DNA from: Acinetobacter higginsii
GTDB lineage: Bacteria; Pseudomonadota; Gammaproteobacteria; Pseudomonadales; Moraxellaceae
NCBI RefSeq assembly: GCF_000369525.1
Contig: NZ_KB850073.1
Location: forward strand, 310,001-374,000
Direction of reading: 5' to 3'
Length of the DNA stretch: 64,000 bases
This document shows positions 14,805 through 22,779 of this stretch, one piece after another; the stretch's first letter is position 1, and every line of letters begins with the position of its first letter. The notes below the pieces were generated by a model that saw nothing but the letters and a program-made list of their open reading frames with translations, had not been told where the DNA came from and did not search any database. The position numbers and the translations under genes were made by a program.

Positions 14805-15145
14805 ACAAAGCAATTTTAGTGGGTACTTTGGGTGCAGATCCAATCTCCAAAACATTCCCAAATGGCGGATCTTATACTCAATTTTCCATTGCCACTTCTG
14901 AAAAATGGCAAGATAAGCGTACTGGCGACTGGATGGAACACACCGAATGGCACCGCATAGTGGCACATAATAAAACCGGTGAAATCGCCATGAAATTCCT
15001 GAAAAAAGGATCGAAGGTTTACATTGAAGGATCTATTCACACACGTCAGTGGACCGACCAGAGCCGTAATCACCAATATATAACGGAAGTTAGAGCCAAT
15101 CATTTACAAGTGCTCGATGGGCTTTCTGCAGCTAGTCCAGTTTAA
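14792..15145 (+). CDS. ssb: Phage single-stranded DNA-binding protein
   Basis: Covers ssDNA during phage replication or recombination. The start at 14792 has AGGAG 8 nt upstream and begins the classic MRGVNKAILVGTLGADP. The OB-fold includes FSIATSEKW, TEWHRIVAH, FLKKGSKVYIEGSIHTRQW and YITEVRANHLQVL. At 117 residues it has the DNA-binding domain but lacks the long Gly/Gln tail and the acidic DDDIPF-type tip of host SSB. It therefore cannot recruit host partners through that tip. The start overlaps the preceding gene. Confidence 0.92.
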   Translation: MRGVNKAILVGTLGADPISKTFPNGGSYTQFSIATSEKWQDKRTGDWMEHTEWHRIVAHNKTGEIAMKFLKKGSKVYIEGSIHTRQWTDQSRNHQYITEVRANHLQVLDGLSAASPV

Positions 15146-15154
15146 GGAACAAAA

Positions 15155-15451
15155 ATGACAGTAAATATTGATTCTATTATTGAAAAAACGCTTCTTAAAA
15201 TCATGAAGCAAATTGATTCTAAACCGATTATCCCGATTGAATGCCAAGTATGGGATGAACATGATATTGCAAATTATTTTAAATATACGGTGGATTACAC
15301 CAAACGAAATATCATGAGTAATAAATATTTTCCACCAGGTAGAGAGCTACCAACAGATCCAAAAGGTGAACGCATGTCACTCCGCTGGAAGGCTACAGAT
15401 ATTATTAAATACGCTATGGCCTTCGATAAATCCAACGTGAACTACAGTTAA
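15155..15451 (+). CDS. Small HTH-type protein, excisionase candidate
   Basis: A 98-residue protein. AAGGA lies 6 nt before the ATG. The central part, WDEHDIANYFKYTVDYTKRN, followed by KYFPPGRELP, reads as a winged-helix DNA-binding domain like phage excisionases and AlpA-type regulators (helix, turn, recognition helix, basic wing). It is the last early gene, followed by a terminator and close to the integrase gene, which supports a directionality factor role. The role is inferred. Confidence 0.6.
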   Translation: MTVNIDSIIEKTLLKIMKQIDSKPIIPIECQVWDEHDIANYFKYTVDYTKRNIMSNKYFPPGRELPTDPKGERMSLRWKATDIIKYAMAFDKSNVNYS

Positions 15452-15456
15452 GCATA

Positions 15457-15479
15457 AGCCACCGAAAGGTGGCTTTTTA
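15457..15479 (+). terminator. Intrinsic terminator of the early operon
   Basis: Stem AGCCACC/GGTGGCT with GAAA tetraloop and TTTTT, just after the excisionase candidate. Confidence 0.9.
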
Positions 15480-15483
15480 TTTA

Positions 15484-15510
15484 TTGACTTAATCTAATTT
15501 TCCATACAAT
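15484..15510 (+). promoter_or_regulatory. Possible promoter of the Abi-alpha-like gene
   Basis: TTGACT (15484-15489) and TACAAT (15505-15510) with a short 15-bp spacer, directly after the early terminator and 35 bp before the chosen ATG. The short spacer makes it uncertain. Confidence 0.4.
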
Positions 15511-15545
15511 ATTTTTTTAAAAGTTTTTTGAGCAACATTCAAACT

Positions 15546-16364
15546 ATGGAAATCAAAGACATTACTGGGCTAGGCGAACTTTCCCCAATTTTTTTAGAAT
15601 TGTATAAAGATATGGCTCAACCAGCTGCCAGAAATGTAGGGCTTGGTTTAGCTGCAATTACGAGTATTGGACTATTTCTCCATTTGTTAACTTCATGGGG
15701 GACAGAAAAGTTAAATATTTGCTTAAAAAATAATTTAGAAAAGTACAGTGACCGTATTAAAGACACACCAGTTGAAGATATATCAGAAGTTCCACCAGAG
15801 ATTGGTATTCCAATTATTGAGAAACTTAGTTATGTCACTAATGAGGAACTAAGAAACTTATATGTTGAGCTTTTAGCAAAAGCAACAATTAAAAAAGAAA
15901 ATGATAAAGCACACCCAAGCTTTATAAATATAATTAACTCTTTATCGCCAGATGAGGCGCTATTACTTGATTTTTTCAAAAAAAATCAATCCATTACACC
16001 TAAACATTATTTTAGATACAGTCTTAGAAAATCTGAAGCATTTCAAATGTATTTGTTGGAAATGCATAATAATTTTATAAAACTACAGTTTCCAAATAAT
16101 CTCGCGGGTTATTTGGAAAACTTTGAAGGGCTTGGAATAATTTATATTACTGATTCCAATACTACTCAAATTGAAATGTTTAAAGATCTTGAAAGTAACA
16201 TCGAAAGAAATTTACACAGAGCTGGCGCAAATTTTCAACGCGTTTCATTATTATCACATTCAAAACTCAATTCACAACGTCAATCTTTATATGTCACTAA
16301 TTATGGAAAATTATTTCTAGATGCTGTAATTGAATCTCCTTCAAAGCAAAAAAGAGAAGATTAA
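15546..16364 (+). CDS. DUF4393/Abi-alpha-like protein, candidate phage defence gene
   Basis: A 272-residue protein matching the DUF4393 (Abi-alpha) family by eye: GLGLAAITSIGLFLHLLTSW (membrane-like segment near residue 40), then IPIIEKLSYVTNEELRNLYV with ELLAKA, then HPSFINIINSLSPDEALLL. Members have been linked to abortive infection. It has its own promoter-like signal after a terminator, is clearly more AT-rich than its neighbours, and sits between the early operon and integrase, a common cargo site. The start could instead be TTG at 15528; no clear SD exists for either. The defence role is inferred. Confidence 0.7.
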   Translation: MEIKDITGLGELSPIFLELYKDMAQPAARNVGLGLAAITSIGLFLHLLTSWGTEKLNICLKNNLEKYSDRIKDTPVEDISEVPPEIGIPIIEKLSYVTNEELRNLYVELLAKATIKKENDKAHPSFINIINSLSPDEALLLDFFKKNQSITPKHYFRYSLRKSEAFQMYLLEMHNNFIKLQFPNNLAGYLENFEGLGIIYITDSNTTQIEMFKDLESNIERNLHRAGANFQRVSLLSHSKLNSQRQSLYVTNYGKLFLDAVIESPSKQKRED

Positions 16365-16387
16365 TTTCTAACATCTATTTTTATCCA

Positions 16388-17455
16388 TTAAGCCAATAAC
16401 CGGCTTAAACCAGCCGACATATTTAATTCTTCTAGGATCTCATCATTAGTCGGATTGTAGTAAGTAAGGGCCTGTTTTGGATCCTTCCATCCAAAAATCT
16501 TACACAGTGTAAGAGCGTTTTTAATCCGTCTGGCCATGAGTGATGCAGCTTCATGTCTGGAATCGTGAAAAGTCAGATCTGCATTCTCTAAACCAGCCTG
16601 TTTTCGTGCTTTACGGAACAGCGCATCTCGTGAAGAATCAGAAATTGTAAATACTTTAGGACTCCCCTTCCGGTCAATTTTCAAGGCCAGCGTCCACAGC
16701 TGAAGCGCAAAATCATCTAATGGGACCTTTCTGGCCGTTCCGTTTTTAGTATCATCCAATTGAACATAACGTTTATCTAAATGTACATCCTTAGGCAATC
16801 GATTCACGATTTCTCCGGATCTCATACCCGTGGCCATAGCAATGAGCCACGCCAAACCCACTTCTTGTGTTTTCGTTTCTGGTACCGTTCCTGGCTTATA
16901 TTTTAAAGCAGTGAGCATTTTCACCAGTTCATCTTCTTCGACACGTCTTTCACGGTTATTTGGTTTTTTTGGCTTCCGGATGTCTTGAACAGGATTAAAA
17001 TCAATCCAGTGTTTATCTAACCGGCACCAATTAAAGAAAGCTGATAGTAATGAATAATCACGCAACACACTTGAAGCCTTCAGCGGTCGGATAGATCGCT
17101 TCATGACTGAATCTTCCCATTGCTTAATGAATTCACTTTTATATGCAATCAGTGGCCAATCAACGTTGGGAAGGTTTTCTTTGAAATATTCCACCCGATT
17201 TCGTTCTTTTTTGGCCGTCTTTTTATGAATAGAAACCTCATCACTATATTTCTGCAGTGCTTCACGCACGGTGAGCACCGTTTTTTTCTTTAATGCTTCA
17301 GCTGTAGATGCATTGAGCAATAAATCACGTTCCTCTGCTCTACCCCAGTTCGTTGCATCAATTTTATTTTTACAAGTTTTTGTCTTGCGGACTCCATTCA
17401 CCAGGACGTCTGCTTTCCATTTTTTGTTAGGACGCTGATAAACCGATACGCTCAT
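16388..17455 (-). CDS. int: Tyrosine site-specific integrase
   Basis: Catalyses phage integration into and excision from the tRNA-Leu gene. The 355-residue form starts at 17455, where MSVSVYQRPNKKWKADVLVN begins the usual N-terminal arm-binding domain; a longer frame would run back through the tRNA. The catalytic set is visible: Arg212 (ATGMRSGEI), Lys236 (TKNGT), His297 and Arg300 (FHDSRHEAAS), Trp323 in the usual His/Trp place, and Tyr332 or 333 (ALTYYNP). It is convergent with the Abi-alpha-like gene (24-bp gap) and ends 170 bp from the tRNA. Confidence 0.93.
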   Translation of the reverse strand: MSVSVYQRPNKKWKADVLVNGVRKTKTCKNKIDATNWGRAEERDLLLNASTAEALKKKTVLTVREALQKYSDEVSIHKKTAKKERNRVEYFKENLPNVDWPLIAYKSEFIKQWEDSVMKRSIRPLKASSVLRDYSLLSAFFNWCRLDKHWIDFNPVQDIRKPKKPNNRERRVEEDELVKMLTALKYKPGTVPETKTQEVGLAWLIAMATGMRSGEIVNRLPKDVHLDKRYVQLDDTKNGTARKVPLDDFALQLWTLALKIDRKGSPKVFTISDSSRDALFRKARKQAGLENADLTFHDSRHEAASLMARRIKNALTLCKIFGWKDPKQALTYYNPTNDEILEELNMSAGLSRLLA

Positions 17456-17562
17456 AAAATAAGTAATTCCTTCATTGTGTGTGGTCGGGTGGAAAACGGG
17501 TGGAGATATATACCAAATAATCCCGAAAAATACCGTAAAAAAACATAACAGCCAGAAACGAC

Positions 17563-17600
17563 AAAGCCCCAAGCCTTTGATATATAAGGCTTGGGGCTTT
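17563..17600. terminator. Strong hairpin between integrase and tRNA-Leu
   Basis: Perfect 13-bp stem AAAGCCCCAAGCC/GGCTTGGGGCTTT with a 12-nt loop. It lies 25 bp beyond the 3' end of the tRNA on the - strand and probably terminates the tRNA transcript before the integrase gene. Confidence 0.8.
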
Positions 17601-17624
17601 AAATAATCTGTGTAAGCTTTCGCT

Positions 17625-17711
17625 TGGTCCCGAGGGTCGGACTCGAACCGACACGTCATCTCTGACAGCGGATTTTGAGTCCGCCGCGTCTACCAATTTC
17701 ACCACCTCGGG
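17625..17711 (-). tRNA. tRNA-Leu (anticodon CAA)
   Basis: An 87-nt class II tRNA read on the - strand. The acceptor stem CCCGAGG/CCTCGGG is perfect and is followed by A73 and encoded CCA. The D-arm region AAATTGGTAGACGC is typical of tRNA-Leu. The anticodon stem GCGGA/TCCGC holds loop CTCAAAA, so the anticodon is CAA (reads UUG). A variable arm and GGTTCGAGTCC T-arm follow. The prophage integrase lies at its 3' side, so the 3' half very likely contains the attachment core and the gene has been restored intact. Confidence 0.95.
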
Positions 17712-17736
17712 AAGAGTGCGATGCTTTGTGTTGCGT

Positions 17737-17764
17737 ATAATAACCTGTTTGATTTTATTGTCAA
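17737..17764 (-). promoter_or_regulatory. Promoter of tRNA-Leu
   Basis: Read on the - strand: perfect TTGACA (17759-17764), 16-bp spacer, TATTAT (17737-17742). The tRNA 5' end at 17711 lies about 19 nt beyond the expected start point. Confidence 0.8.
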
Positions 17765-17891
17765 ACACTAACTCACGCTTATTGCTCACTTTTAAATCAC
17801 TCAGATATTTTTCTCTCAATAAACACGCGAACTCAGCGAGAAAACGCAAAAAAGACTATACTACGCCCAATTTTTGCAATGTTTTAGATGT

Positions 17892-18929
17892 ATGCAACTC
17901 TCCGACTTTTCGTTTGATCTCCCCGATGAACTTATTGCTCGCTATCCGTTAGACAGCCGTAGCGCATCTCGCCTGCTGCATATCGATGCGCAAGGTCAAT
18001 ATCACGACCACGCCTTTACCGATATTATTGACCTGCTCGAAGACGGCGATCTGCTGGTACTGAATGACACCAAAGTCATGAAAGCACGCTTAAAAGGTAA
18101 ACGTGCTACAGGTGGTGCAATCGAAGTTCTGGTTGAGCGCATGTTGGATACCCACACGGCACATTGCCATATTAAATCAAGTAACTCCCCCAAAGCAGGC
18201 GCAGAACTGTATATCGGTGAAGATGCTGTGCCTGTCACCGTACAGGGTCGCCATGAAAATCTGTTTGTGGTGAAATTTTCACAACCGATTCTATCGGTAC
18301 TAGATCAATACGGCCAACTCCCGATTCCACCTTATTTCAACCGTGAAGCCGAAGAGATTGATACTGAACGTTATCAAACCGTGTTCCACGACCCTGAAAA
18401 AATTGCCAGTGTTGCTGCACCAACAGCGAGTCTGCATTTCGACCAAGGCTTATTAGAAAAACTAGAAGCCAAAGGCGTGCAAAAAACCTTTGTCACGTTA
18501 CATGTCGGTGCAGGAACGTTTATGCCTGTGCGTACCACAGACATTACCAATCACATTATGCACAGTGAATGGTGTGATGTACCACAAGCGACCATTGACC
18601 TGATTTTGGCAACCAAAGCGCGTGGTAATAAAGTGATTGCAGTGGGAACCACGGCGACCCGTGCCTTAGAAAGTGCAGCACAAGCCAATCAAGGCAAAAT
18701 TGCAGCGTGGACTGGTGATACCCAGATCTTTATCTATCCAGGTTATCAGTTCTGTATCGTGGATCGTTTGATTACCAACTTCCATTTGCCTGAATCAACC
18801 TTATTGATGTTGGTTTCAGCACTTTCCAATCGAGACAATATCTTGGCTGCTTATACCCATGCAGTGGAGCAACGCTATCGCTTTTTTAGTTATGGCGATG
18901 CGATGTTGGTGGATAAGTTCGACGCTTAA
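17892..18929 (+). CDS. queA: S-adenosylmethionine:tRNA ribosyltransferase-isomerase
   Basis: Adds the epoxycyclopentanediol ring from the ribose of SAM to preQ1 at tRNA position 34, giving epoxyqueuosine. The 345-residue length fits the family (E. coli 356). Family segments seen: MQLSDFSFDLPDELIARYPL at the start, LVLNDTKVMKARL near 55, VAAPTASLHFD near 180, and HVGAGTFMPVR near 210. The start at 17892 matches the conserved N-terminus. A -10-like TATACT lies at 17857-17862. tgt usually follows queA directly but here is separated by two other genes. Confidence 0.97.
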   Translation: MQLSDFSFDLPDELIARYPLDSRSASRLLHIDAQGQYHDHAFTDIIDLLEDGDLLVLNDTKVMKARLKGKRATGGAIEVLVERMLDTHTAHCHIKSSNSPKAGAELYIGEDAVPVTVQGRHENLFVVKFSQPILSVLDQYGQLPIPPYFNREAEEIDTERYQTVFHDPEKIASVAAPTASLHFDQGLLEKLEAKGVQKTFVTLHVGAGTFMPVRTTDITNHIMHSEWCDVPQATIDLILATKARGNKVIAVGTTATRALESAAQANQGKIAAWTGDTQIFIYPGYQFCIVDRLITNFHLPESTLLMLVSALSNRDNILAAYTHAVEQRYRFFSYGDAMLVDKFDA

Positions 18930-18938
18930 TATTGATCA

Positions 18939-18968
18939 ATCGACTAAATTACGGTTTAGTCGATTTTT
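18939..18968 (+). terminator. Intrinsic terminator of queA
   Basis: Stem ATCGACTAAA/TTTAGTCGAT with a 6-nt loop and T run, 9 nt after the queA stop. Confidence 0.9.
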
Positions 18969-19107
18969 ACTATAAAAATGCTTTGGTAAAAGTCATTCAT
19001 TCAAAATAATAAAACTCAACTAGATTCAGATTATAGACTTCTTAGTTTCTGAAATTTAAAGCATAATTCAAACAAGACCAACCTATTATAATGAAACGAT
19101 TATTTCC

Positions 19108-20136
19108 ATGCCGATCGACACTGTACAACAAGCGCTGCATATCAGACGTAAAAAAAATGCGCAGGTTTTTCGCAATATTGCACGATTGTGGGATGTTGGA
19201 CAGAAAGCGCATAGTGATCAGGCTCTATTAGATGCCTTGCACCCATGGCGTGACGATCACAGCCTGCGTTTTTTTAATGTCCTACCCTATTTATTAGCAC
19301 TGATCAGTGTTGGCACCTTGGTGTTTGGTTATTTCTTACATCCGCATATTCAATATATCTGGAGTCTACTCGGGGCATTTTTAACCGGTTTTCTGGCCTA
19401 TCTGCTTTATGAACCACAAGAGCCATTAACGCGCGTCATCAATTATCTAGAAGAACGTATGACCGTATTACGCTATGGTTTGCAGTTCCAGCAATTGCCT
19501 GCTTATTTACCGATTCAAGCACAGCCACTTTTGGTGATCAGTAAGTTAAAACAACATTTCCCCCTATTTAATCGCGGCAATGAAGCCAACGAGATTACCC
19601 AATACGCGTCGACCACATGGCATGATGGCAATACAGAACATCAGGTTCTACTGTTTCAATATCACTATGTTAGTGAAATGCCGATCCTTCAGGATCAAAG
19701 CAGCGATAAGAAAATCGTTAAAGAAATCCATAAAGATTTGTGGGGCGCGTTTATTTTTCAAATGCCAGCCTTAGGAATTGCCGTCAGCAATCAACGTTCT
19801 CGTTTTTTTGAACCTTATACCAGCTCATGGCAAAGCAGCGATATTTTGATTAACCAAGAATTGAATATTTTTGGCTTAGATCAACACCGACTCGCAAAAG
19901 AGGTGAGCCCTAGTCTGACCTTAAAGTTACATGATTTTTTTCAACATTTTACAGGTGATTTAATTTATCATCATGAGGAACAAATCATGTGTTACGTCGG
20001 CGAACAAAATCTTTTCCAAACAGCCAGTAAACGCAGTGACATTCAGGATATTCCAGCATTACGTGGACATTTAAGAACCATGACCATGCCGCAATATCAT
20101 AAGTTTCAACAATTGATGCTGAATTTAATTCGCTAA
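19108..20136 (+). CDS. DUF3137-like membrane protein, LemA partner
   Basis: A 342-residue protein with a charged cytoplasmic N-terminus, two membrane helices (about 57-75, LPYLLALISVGTLVFGYFL, and 83-102, WSLLGAFLTGFLAYLLY) and a large soluble C-terminal domain. The C-terminal pattern LINQELNIFGLDQHRLAKEV, then SPSLTLKLHDF and IMCYVGEQNLF, resembles DUF3137 proteins, which are usually encoded beside lemA. The lemA gene follows 25-31 bp later, which supports this. Function in the cell envelope is unknown. Confidence 0.75.
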   Translation: MPIDTVQQALHIRRKKNAQVFRNIARLWDVGQKAHSDQALLDALHPWRDDHSLRFFNVLPYLLALISVGTLVFGYFLHPHIQYIWSLLGAFLTGFLAYLLYEPQEPLTRVINYLEERMTVLRYGLQFQQLPAYLPIQAQPLLVISKLKQHFPLFNRGNEANEITQYASTTWHDGNTEHQVLLFQYHYVSEMPILQDQSSDKKIVKEIHKDLWGAFIFQMPALGIAVSNQRSRFFEPYTSSWQSSDILINQELNIFGLDQHRLAKEVSPSLTLKLHDFFQHFTGDLIYHHEEQIMCYVGEQNLFQTASKRSDIQDIPALRGHLRTMTMPQYHKFQQLMLNLIR

Positions 20137-20167
20137 TGATTGAGCAATAACAATAAGGGGAATGGCG

Positions 20168-20737
20168 ATGACAGGTTTACTAATCTTCTTGGGAATTTTT
20201 GTCGCACTGATCGTGTGGGGCATTTCTATCCGCAACAATATCGTACGCTATTTTAATGCCACCAAACGGGCATGGTCAGAAGTAGCCAACTTCGAACGTC
20301 AAAAAGTAAAGACTTTAGAAGCCTTGGAAGCAACGCTGGATCAATACACTCAATTTGAAAAATCCACCTTGGAAAAAGTCACCGAGTTACGTCAACAGAT
20401 TCTTAACCTGAATGTGAATGATACGGATATTTCGCAATTACAACAGATTGAGAAAATGAGTAAGGAACTGATTCGTAGCTTGAATGTGGTGGTCGAAAAT
20501 TATCCTGAACTGAAAGCGGATGCACTGTATAGCAAGATGATGGATGATATTCAGGAGCAAAACGAAAATGTTGGTGCGGCCATCACTATTTTTAACCGCA
20601 ACGTAGAATTATTTAATAACCAGATCGAAGTGTTCCCGAATAATCTGATCAATACGCTGACTTTATCCAAGAAAGCCATTCGCCCGTTTAAGGATAATCT
20701 GGCGACTGAAAACTTTGATTATAAGCCGAATTTTTAG
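20168..20737 (+). CDS. lemA: LemA family protein
   Basis: Membrane-anchored coiled-coil protein of unknown function. It has 189 residues from the second ATG. That start is chosen because AAGGGG lies 8 nt upstream, whereas the first ATG at 20162 is almost on top of it. An N-terminal helix (TGLLIFLGIFVALIVWGISI) anchors it, and LemA-type segments VRYFNATKRAWSEV, VENYPELKAD and AITIFNRNVELFNNQIEVFP follow. It is paired with the DUF3137-like gene. Confidence 0.92.
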   Translation: MTGLLIFLGIFVALIVWGISIRNNIVRYFNATKRAWSEVANFERQKVKTLEALEATLDQYTQFEKSTLEKVTELRQQILNLNVNDTDISQLQQIEKMSKELIRSLNVVVENYPELKADALYSKMMDDIQEQNENVGAAITIFNRNVELFNNQIEVFPNNLINTLTLSKKAIRPFKDNLATENFDYKPNF

Positions 20738-21159
20738 TGCGGTAGTTATACATATTAGCGTCTTTTAGTTATCTCACTAATTTCAGCAAAAACCTTCGGT
20801 TGGAGTTACTTTTGTTTTGGCAAAAGTAACCAAAACCATTTGTTAGACTGACGGTACATCCCTGCTACCGCAGTCTAACGCGGCGGCATCCATGCCGCCA
20901 TCTCGATAGCAAATTTCCTCACAAATTTCGCACTACAAAATGCAAAAACCTTATTAACGTAAATAAGAATTTACTTCTCAACATTCAAACAAATATCATT
21001 CAAAATTTATTAAATTAAATCTATTTTATCTATCGCTACATTTAGTAGTAGAACTACACGCCATAATCGGGGAAAATAGCCGCTTTCGATCAGCGAACTG
21101 TTTTTTCGCCTTCTTGCGCTGCAATCAAAGTAGCACTTCGATCTTGCTCAGGTTATTAC
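20738..21159. other. 422-bp gap between lemA and tgt
   Basis: The gap contains the triple-hairpin element (20805-20899). It is followed by about 180 bp of AT-rich DNA with no convincing gene and then the tgt leader, with CAGG 8 nt before the ATG. No clean promoter pair was identified by eye. Confidence 0.6.
20805..20899. repeat. Triple-hairpin intergenic element
   Basis: Three hairpins in a row. The first is GTTACTTTTG/CAAAAGTAAC with a 6-nt loop (20805-20830). The second is TTAGACTG-A-CGGTA/TACCG-CAGTCTAA, 13 bp with one bulge (20843-20878). The third is GGCGGCAT/ATGCCGCC (20882-20899). Such compact multi-dyad blocks are typical of dispersed intergenic repeats in Acinetobacter and other gammaproteobacteria. 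Whether copies exist elsewhere cannot be seen here. Confidence 0.7.
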
Positions 21160-22290
21160 ATGAAATTTGAAAAATTAGGCCAGTCGGGGCGCGCCCGTCG
21201 TGGTCGACTTACTTTAGAACATGGTGTGGTTGAAACCCCTGTGTTTATGCCAGTGGGTACTTATGGTACGGTTAAAGGCATGCTCCCGCGTGACATTGAA
21301 GAAATTCAAGCACAGATTATCTTAGGAAATACCTTCCACTTGTACTTACGTCCAGGTTTGGAAGTGATTAAAGAACATGGTGGTCTGCATGAGTTTATCC
21401 AATGGGATAAACCAATTTTGACTGACTCAGGCGGTTTCCAAGTGTTTAGCTTGGGCGCAATGCGTAAAATCAAAGAAGAAGGTGTGACCTTCCGCTCTCC
21501 GATTGATGGTTCAAAGGTGTTCTTGTCTCCAGAAATTTCAATGGAGATCCAACATGTATTGAACTCAGATATCGTGATGATTTTTGATGAATGTACCCCT
21601 TACCCTGCCACGCATGAAGAAGCGCAAAAATCATTGCAGCTTTCTTTACGCTGGGCGAAACGTTGTAAAACTCACCACCATGATGCGCTTAACAATAAAA
21701 ATGCCTTATTCGGCATTATTCAAGGTGGGATGTACGAAGACCTGCGTGACGAGTCACTCAAAGGCTTGTTAGAAGTTGGTTTTGATGGTTATGCGATTGG
21801 CGGTCTTTCGGTCGGCGAACCGAAAGAAGAAATGATCAAGGTGCTTGATTATTTACCTAACAAAATGCCGCAAGACAAACCGCGTTACTTAATGGGTGTA
21901 GGTAAACCAGAGGATATCGTGGAAGCGGTTCGCCGTGGTGTCGATATGTTTGACTGTGTGATGCCAACCCGTAATGCCCGTAATGGTCATTATTTTGTTA
22001 CCGATGGCCTAGTCAGAATCCGTAATAGTAAATATCGCCATGATAAAGGGCCTTTAGACCCACATTGTGATTGCTACACTTGTAAAAACTTTACTCGTGC
22101 CTATTTATATCATTTAGAGAAGTGTGGTGAGATGCTGGCATCAATGCTTGGCACCATCCACAACTTGCGTTACTACCAACGCCTGACGCAAGGTATGCGT
22201 GATGCATTGGATAATGGCACATTTGATGAGTACGTTCAGGACTTTTATGCCCGTCGTGGATTAGAAGTTCCAGCATGTCCAGAAGACTAA
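21160..22290 (+). CDS. tgt: tRNA-guanine transglycosylase
   Basis: Exchanges guanine 34 for preQ1 in tRNAs with GUN anticodons, the first tRNA-bound queuosine step. It has 376 residues, as expected. Asp89 in TDSGGFQVFSLG, the substrate loop GGLSVGEP, the MFDCVMPTRNARNGHYF region, and zinc ligands in DPHCDCYTC and the later HNL stretch are all visible. It lies at the head of tgt-yajC-secD-secF, the usual order. Confidence 0.98.
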   Translation: MKFEKLGQSGRARRGRLTLEHGVVETPVFMPVGTYGTVKGMLPRDIEEIQAQIILGNTFHLYLRPGLEVIKEHGGLHEFIQWDKPILTDSGGFQVFSLGAMRKIKEEGVTFRSPIDGSKVFLSPEISMEIQHVLNSDIVMIFDECTPYPATHEEAQKSLQLSLRWAKRCKTHHHDALNNKNALFGIIQGGMYEDLRDESLKGLLEVGFDGYAIGGLSVGEPKEEMIKVLDYLPNKMPQDKPRYLMGVGKPEDIVEAVRRGVDMFDCVMPTRNARNGHYFVTDGLVRIRNSKYRHDKGPLDPHCDCYTCKNFTRAYLYHLEKCGEMLASMLGTIHNLRYYQRLTQGMRDALDNGTFDEYVQDFYARRGLEVPACPED

Positions 22291-22398
22291 GCGGAACGAT
22301 TTGCATCAAGATTTGCGCCTGATCGCAAGACAAGGTACATTGCAAAACGAATTGGGATTTATTGTTAATTTTTTGCCTTTTAATTTTAGGAAATCGAA

Positions 22399-22728
22399 AT
22401 GAGTTTTTTCATCTCTACTGCTCACGCTGCACCTGCTGCGGCACAAGGTCCAAGCCTTATGGCAAACTTATTGATGATCGCGGTATTCATCGCAATCTTC
22501 TATTTCTTGATCTGGAGACCTCAAGCAAAACGTGCTAAAGAACACCGTTCTTTAATCGAAAGCTTGGGTGTAGGCAGCGAGATCGTGTTTGCTGGTGGTT
22601 TAATGGGGAGAATTACCAAACTTGAAGGTGACTTTGCAGTTGTTGAACTCACTCGAGGTGTTGAGGTAAAAATTCAACGTGCGAGTGTCATTTCAGTATT
22701 ACCTGAAGGCACATTAAATAACCTTTAA
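22399..22728 (+). CDS. yajC: Preprotein translocase accessory subunit YajC
   Basis: Small single-pass inner-membrane protein that associates with SecDF. It has 109 residues. A helix (LLMIAVFIAIFYFLIWRPQ) near residue 25-43 is followed by the family motif RPQAKRAKEHRSLIESL and GGLMGRITKL. AGGAAATCGAA precedes the ATG. It lies 108 bp after tgt and 51 bp before secD, with a hairpin terminator in between that may tune secDF expression. Confidence 0.96.
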   Translation: MSFFISTAHAAPAAAQGPSLMANLLMIAVFIAIFYFLIWRPQAKRAKEHRSLIESLGVGSEIVFAGGLMGRITKLEGDFAVVELTRGVEVKIQRASVISVLPEGTLNNL

Positions 22729-22737
22729 TCATAAAAT

Positions 22738-22762
22738 AGTCGTGCCTCAGCACGACTTTTTC
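22738..22762 (+). terminator. Terminator or attenuator between yajC and secD
   Basis: Stem AGTCGTGC/GCACGACT with loop CTCA and TTTTT. secD starts 18 bp later with no separate promoter recognised, so read-through is likely. Confidence 0.85.
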
Positions 22763-22779
22763 ATTTAAGAAGAAAGCGA

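Larger units (their letters stand above)
1..17660. mobile_element. P2-like prophage, right part (continues left of the window)
   Basis: The tail genes follow phage P2 order (FI, FII, E/E', T, U, D, ogr). They are followed by a repressor/early operon switch, a replication module and a tyrosine integrase that abuts the 3' end of tRNA-Leu(CAA). That gene content identifies a temperate P2-like myovirus. Only the tail-to-integrase part is present; capsid, terminase, lysis and baseplate genes would lie left of base 1. The right boundary is placed within the 3' half of the tRNA gene by inference, because the other attachment site is outside the window. No broken phage gene is seen, so the visible part looks intact. 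Confidence 0.9.

Noticed and set aside
17456..17849. Long N-terminal extension of the integrase frame and a further - strand frame of 125 codons
   Set aside because: Both run through the tRNA-Leu gene and its promoter. The integrase domain starts at the ATG at 17455.
22091..22345. Reverse-strand frames inside tgt, secD, secF and the aryl polyene genes
   Set aside because: They are shadows of strongly conserved forward genes. None has a ribosome site or recognisable domain.
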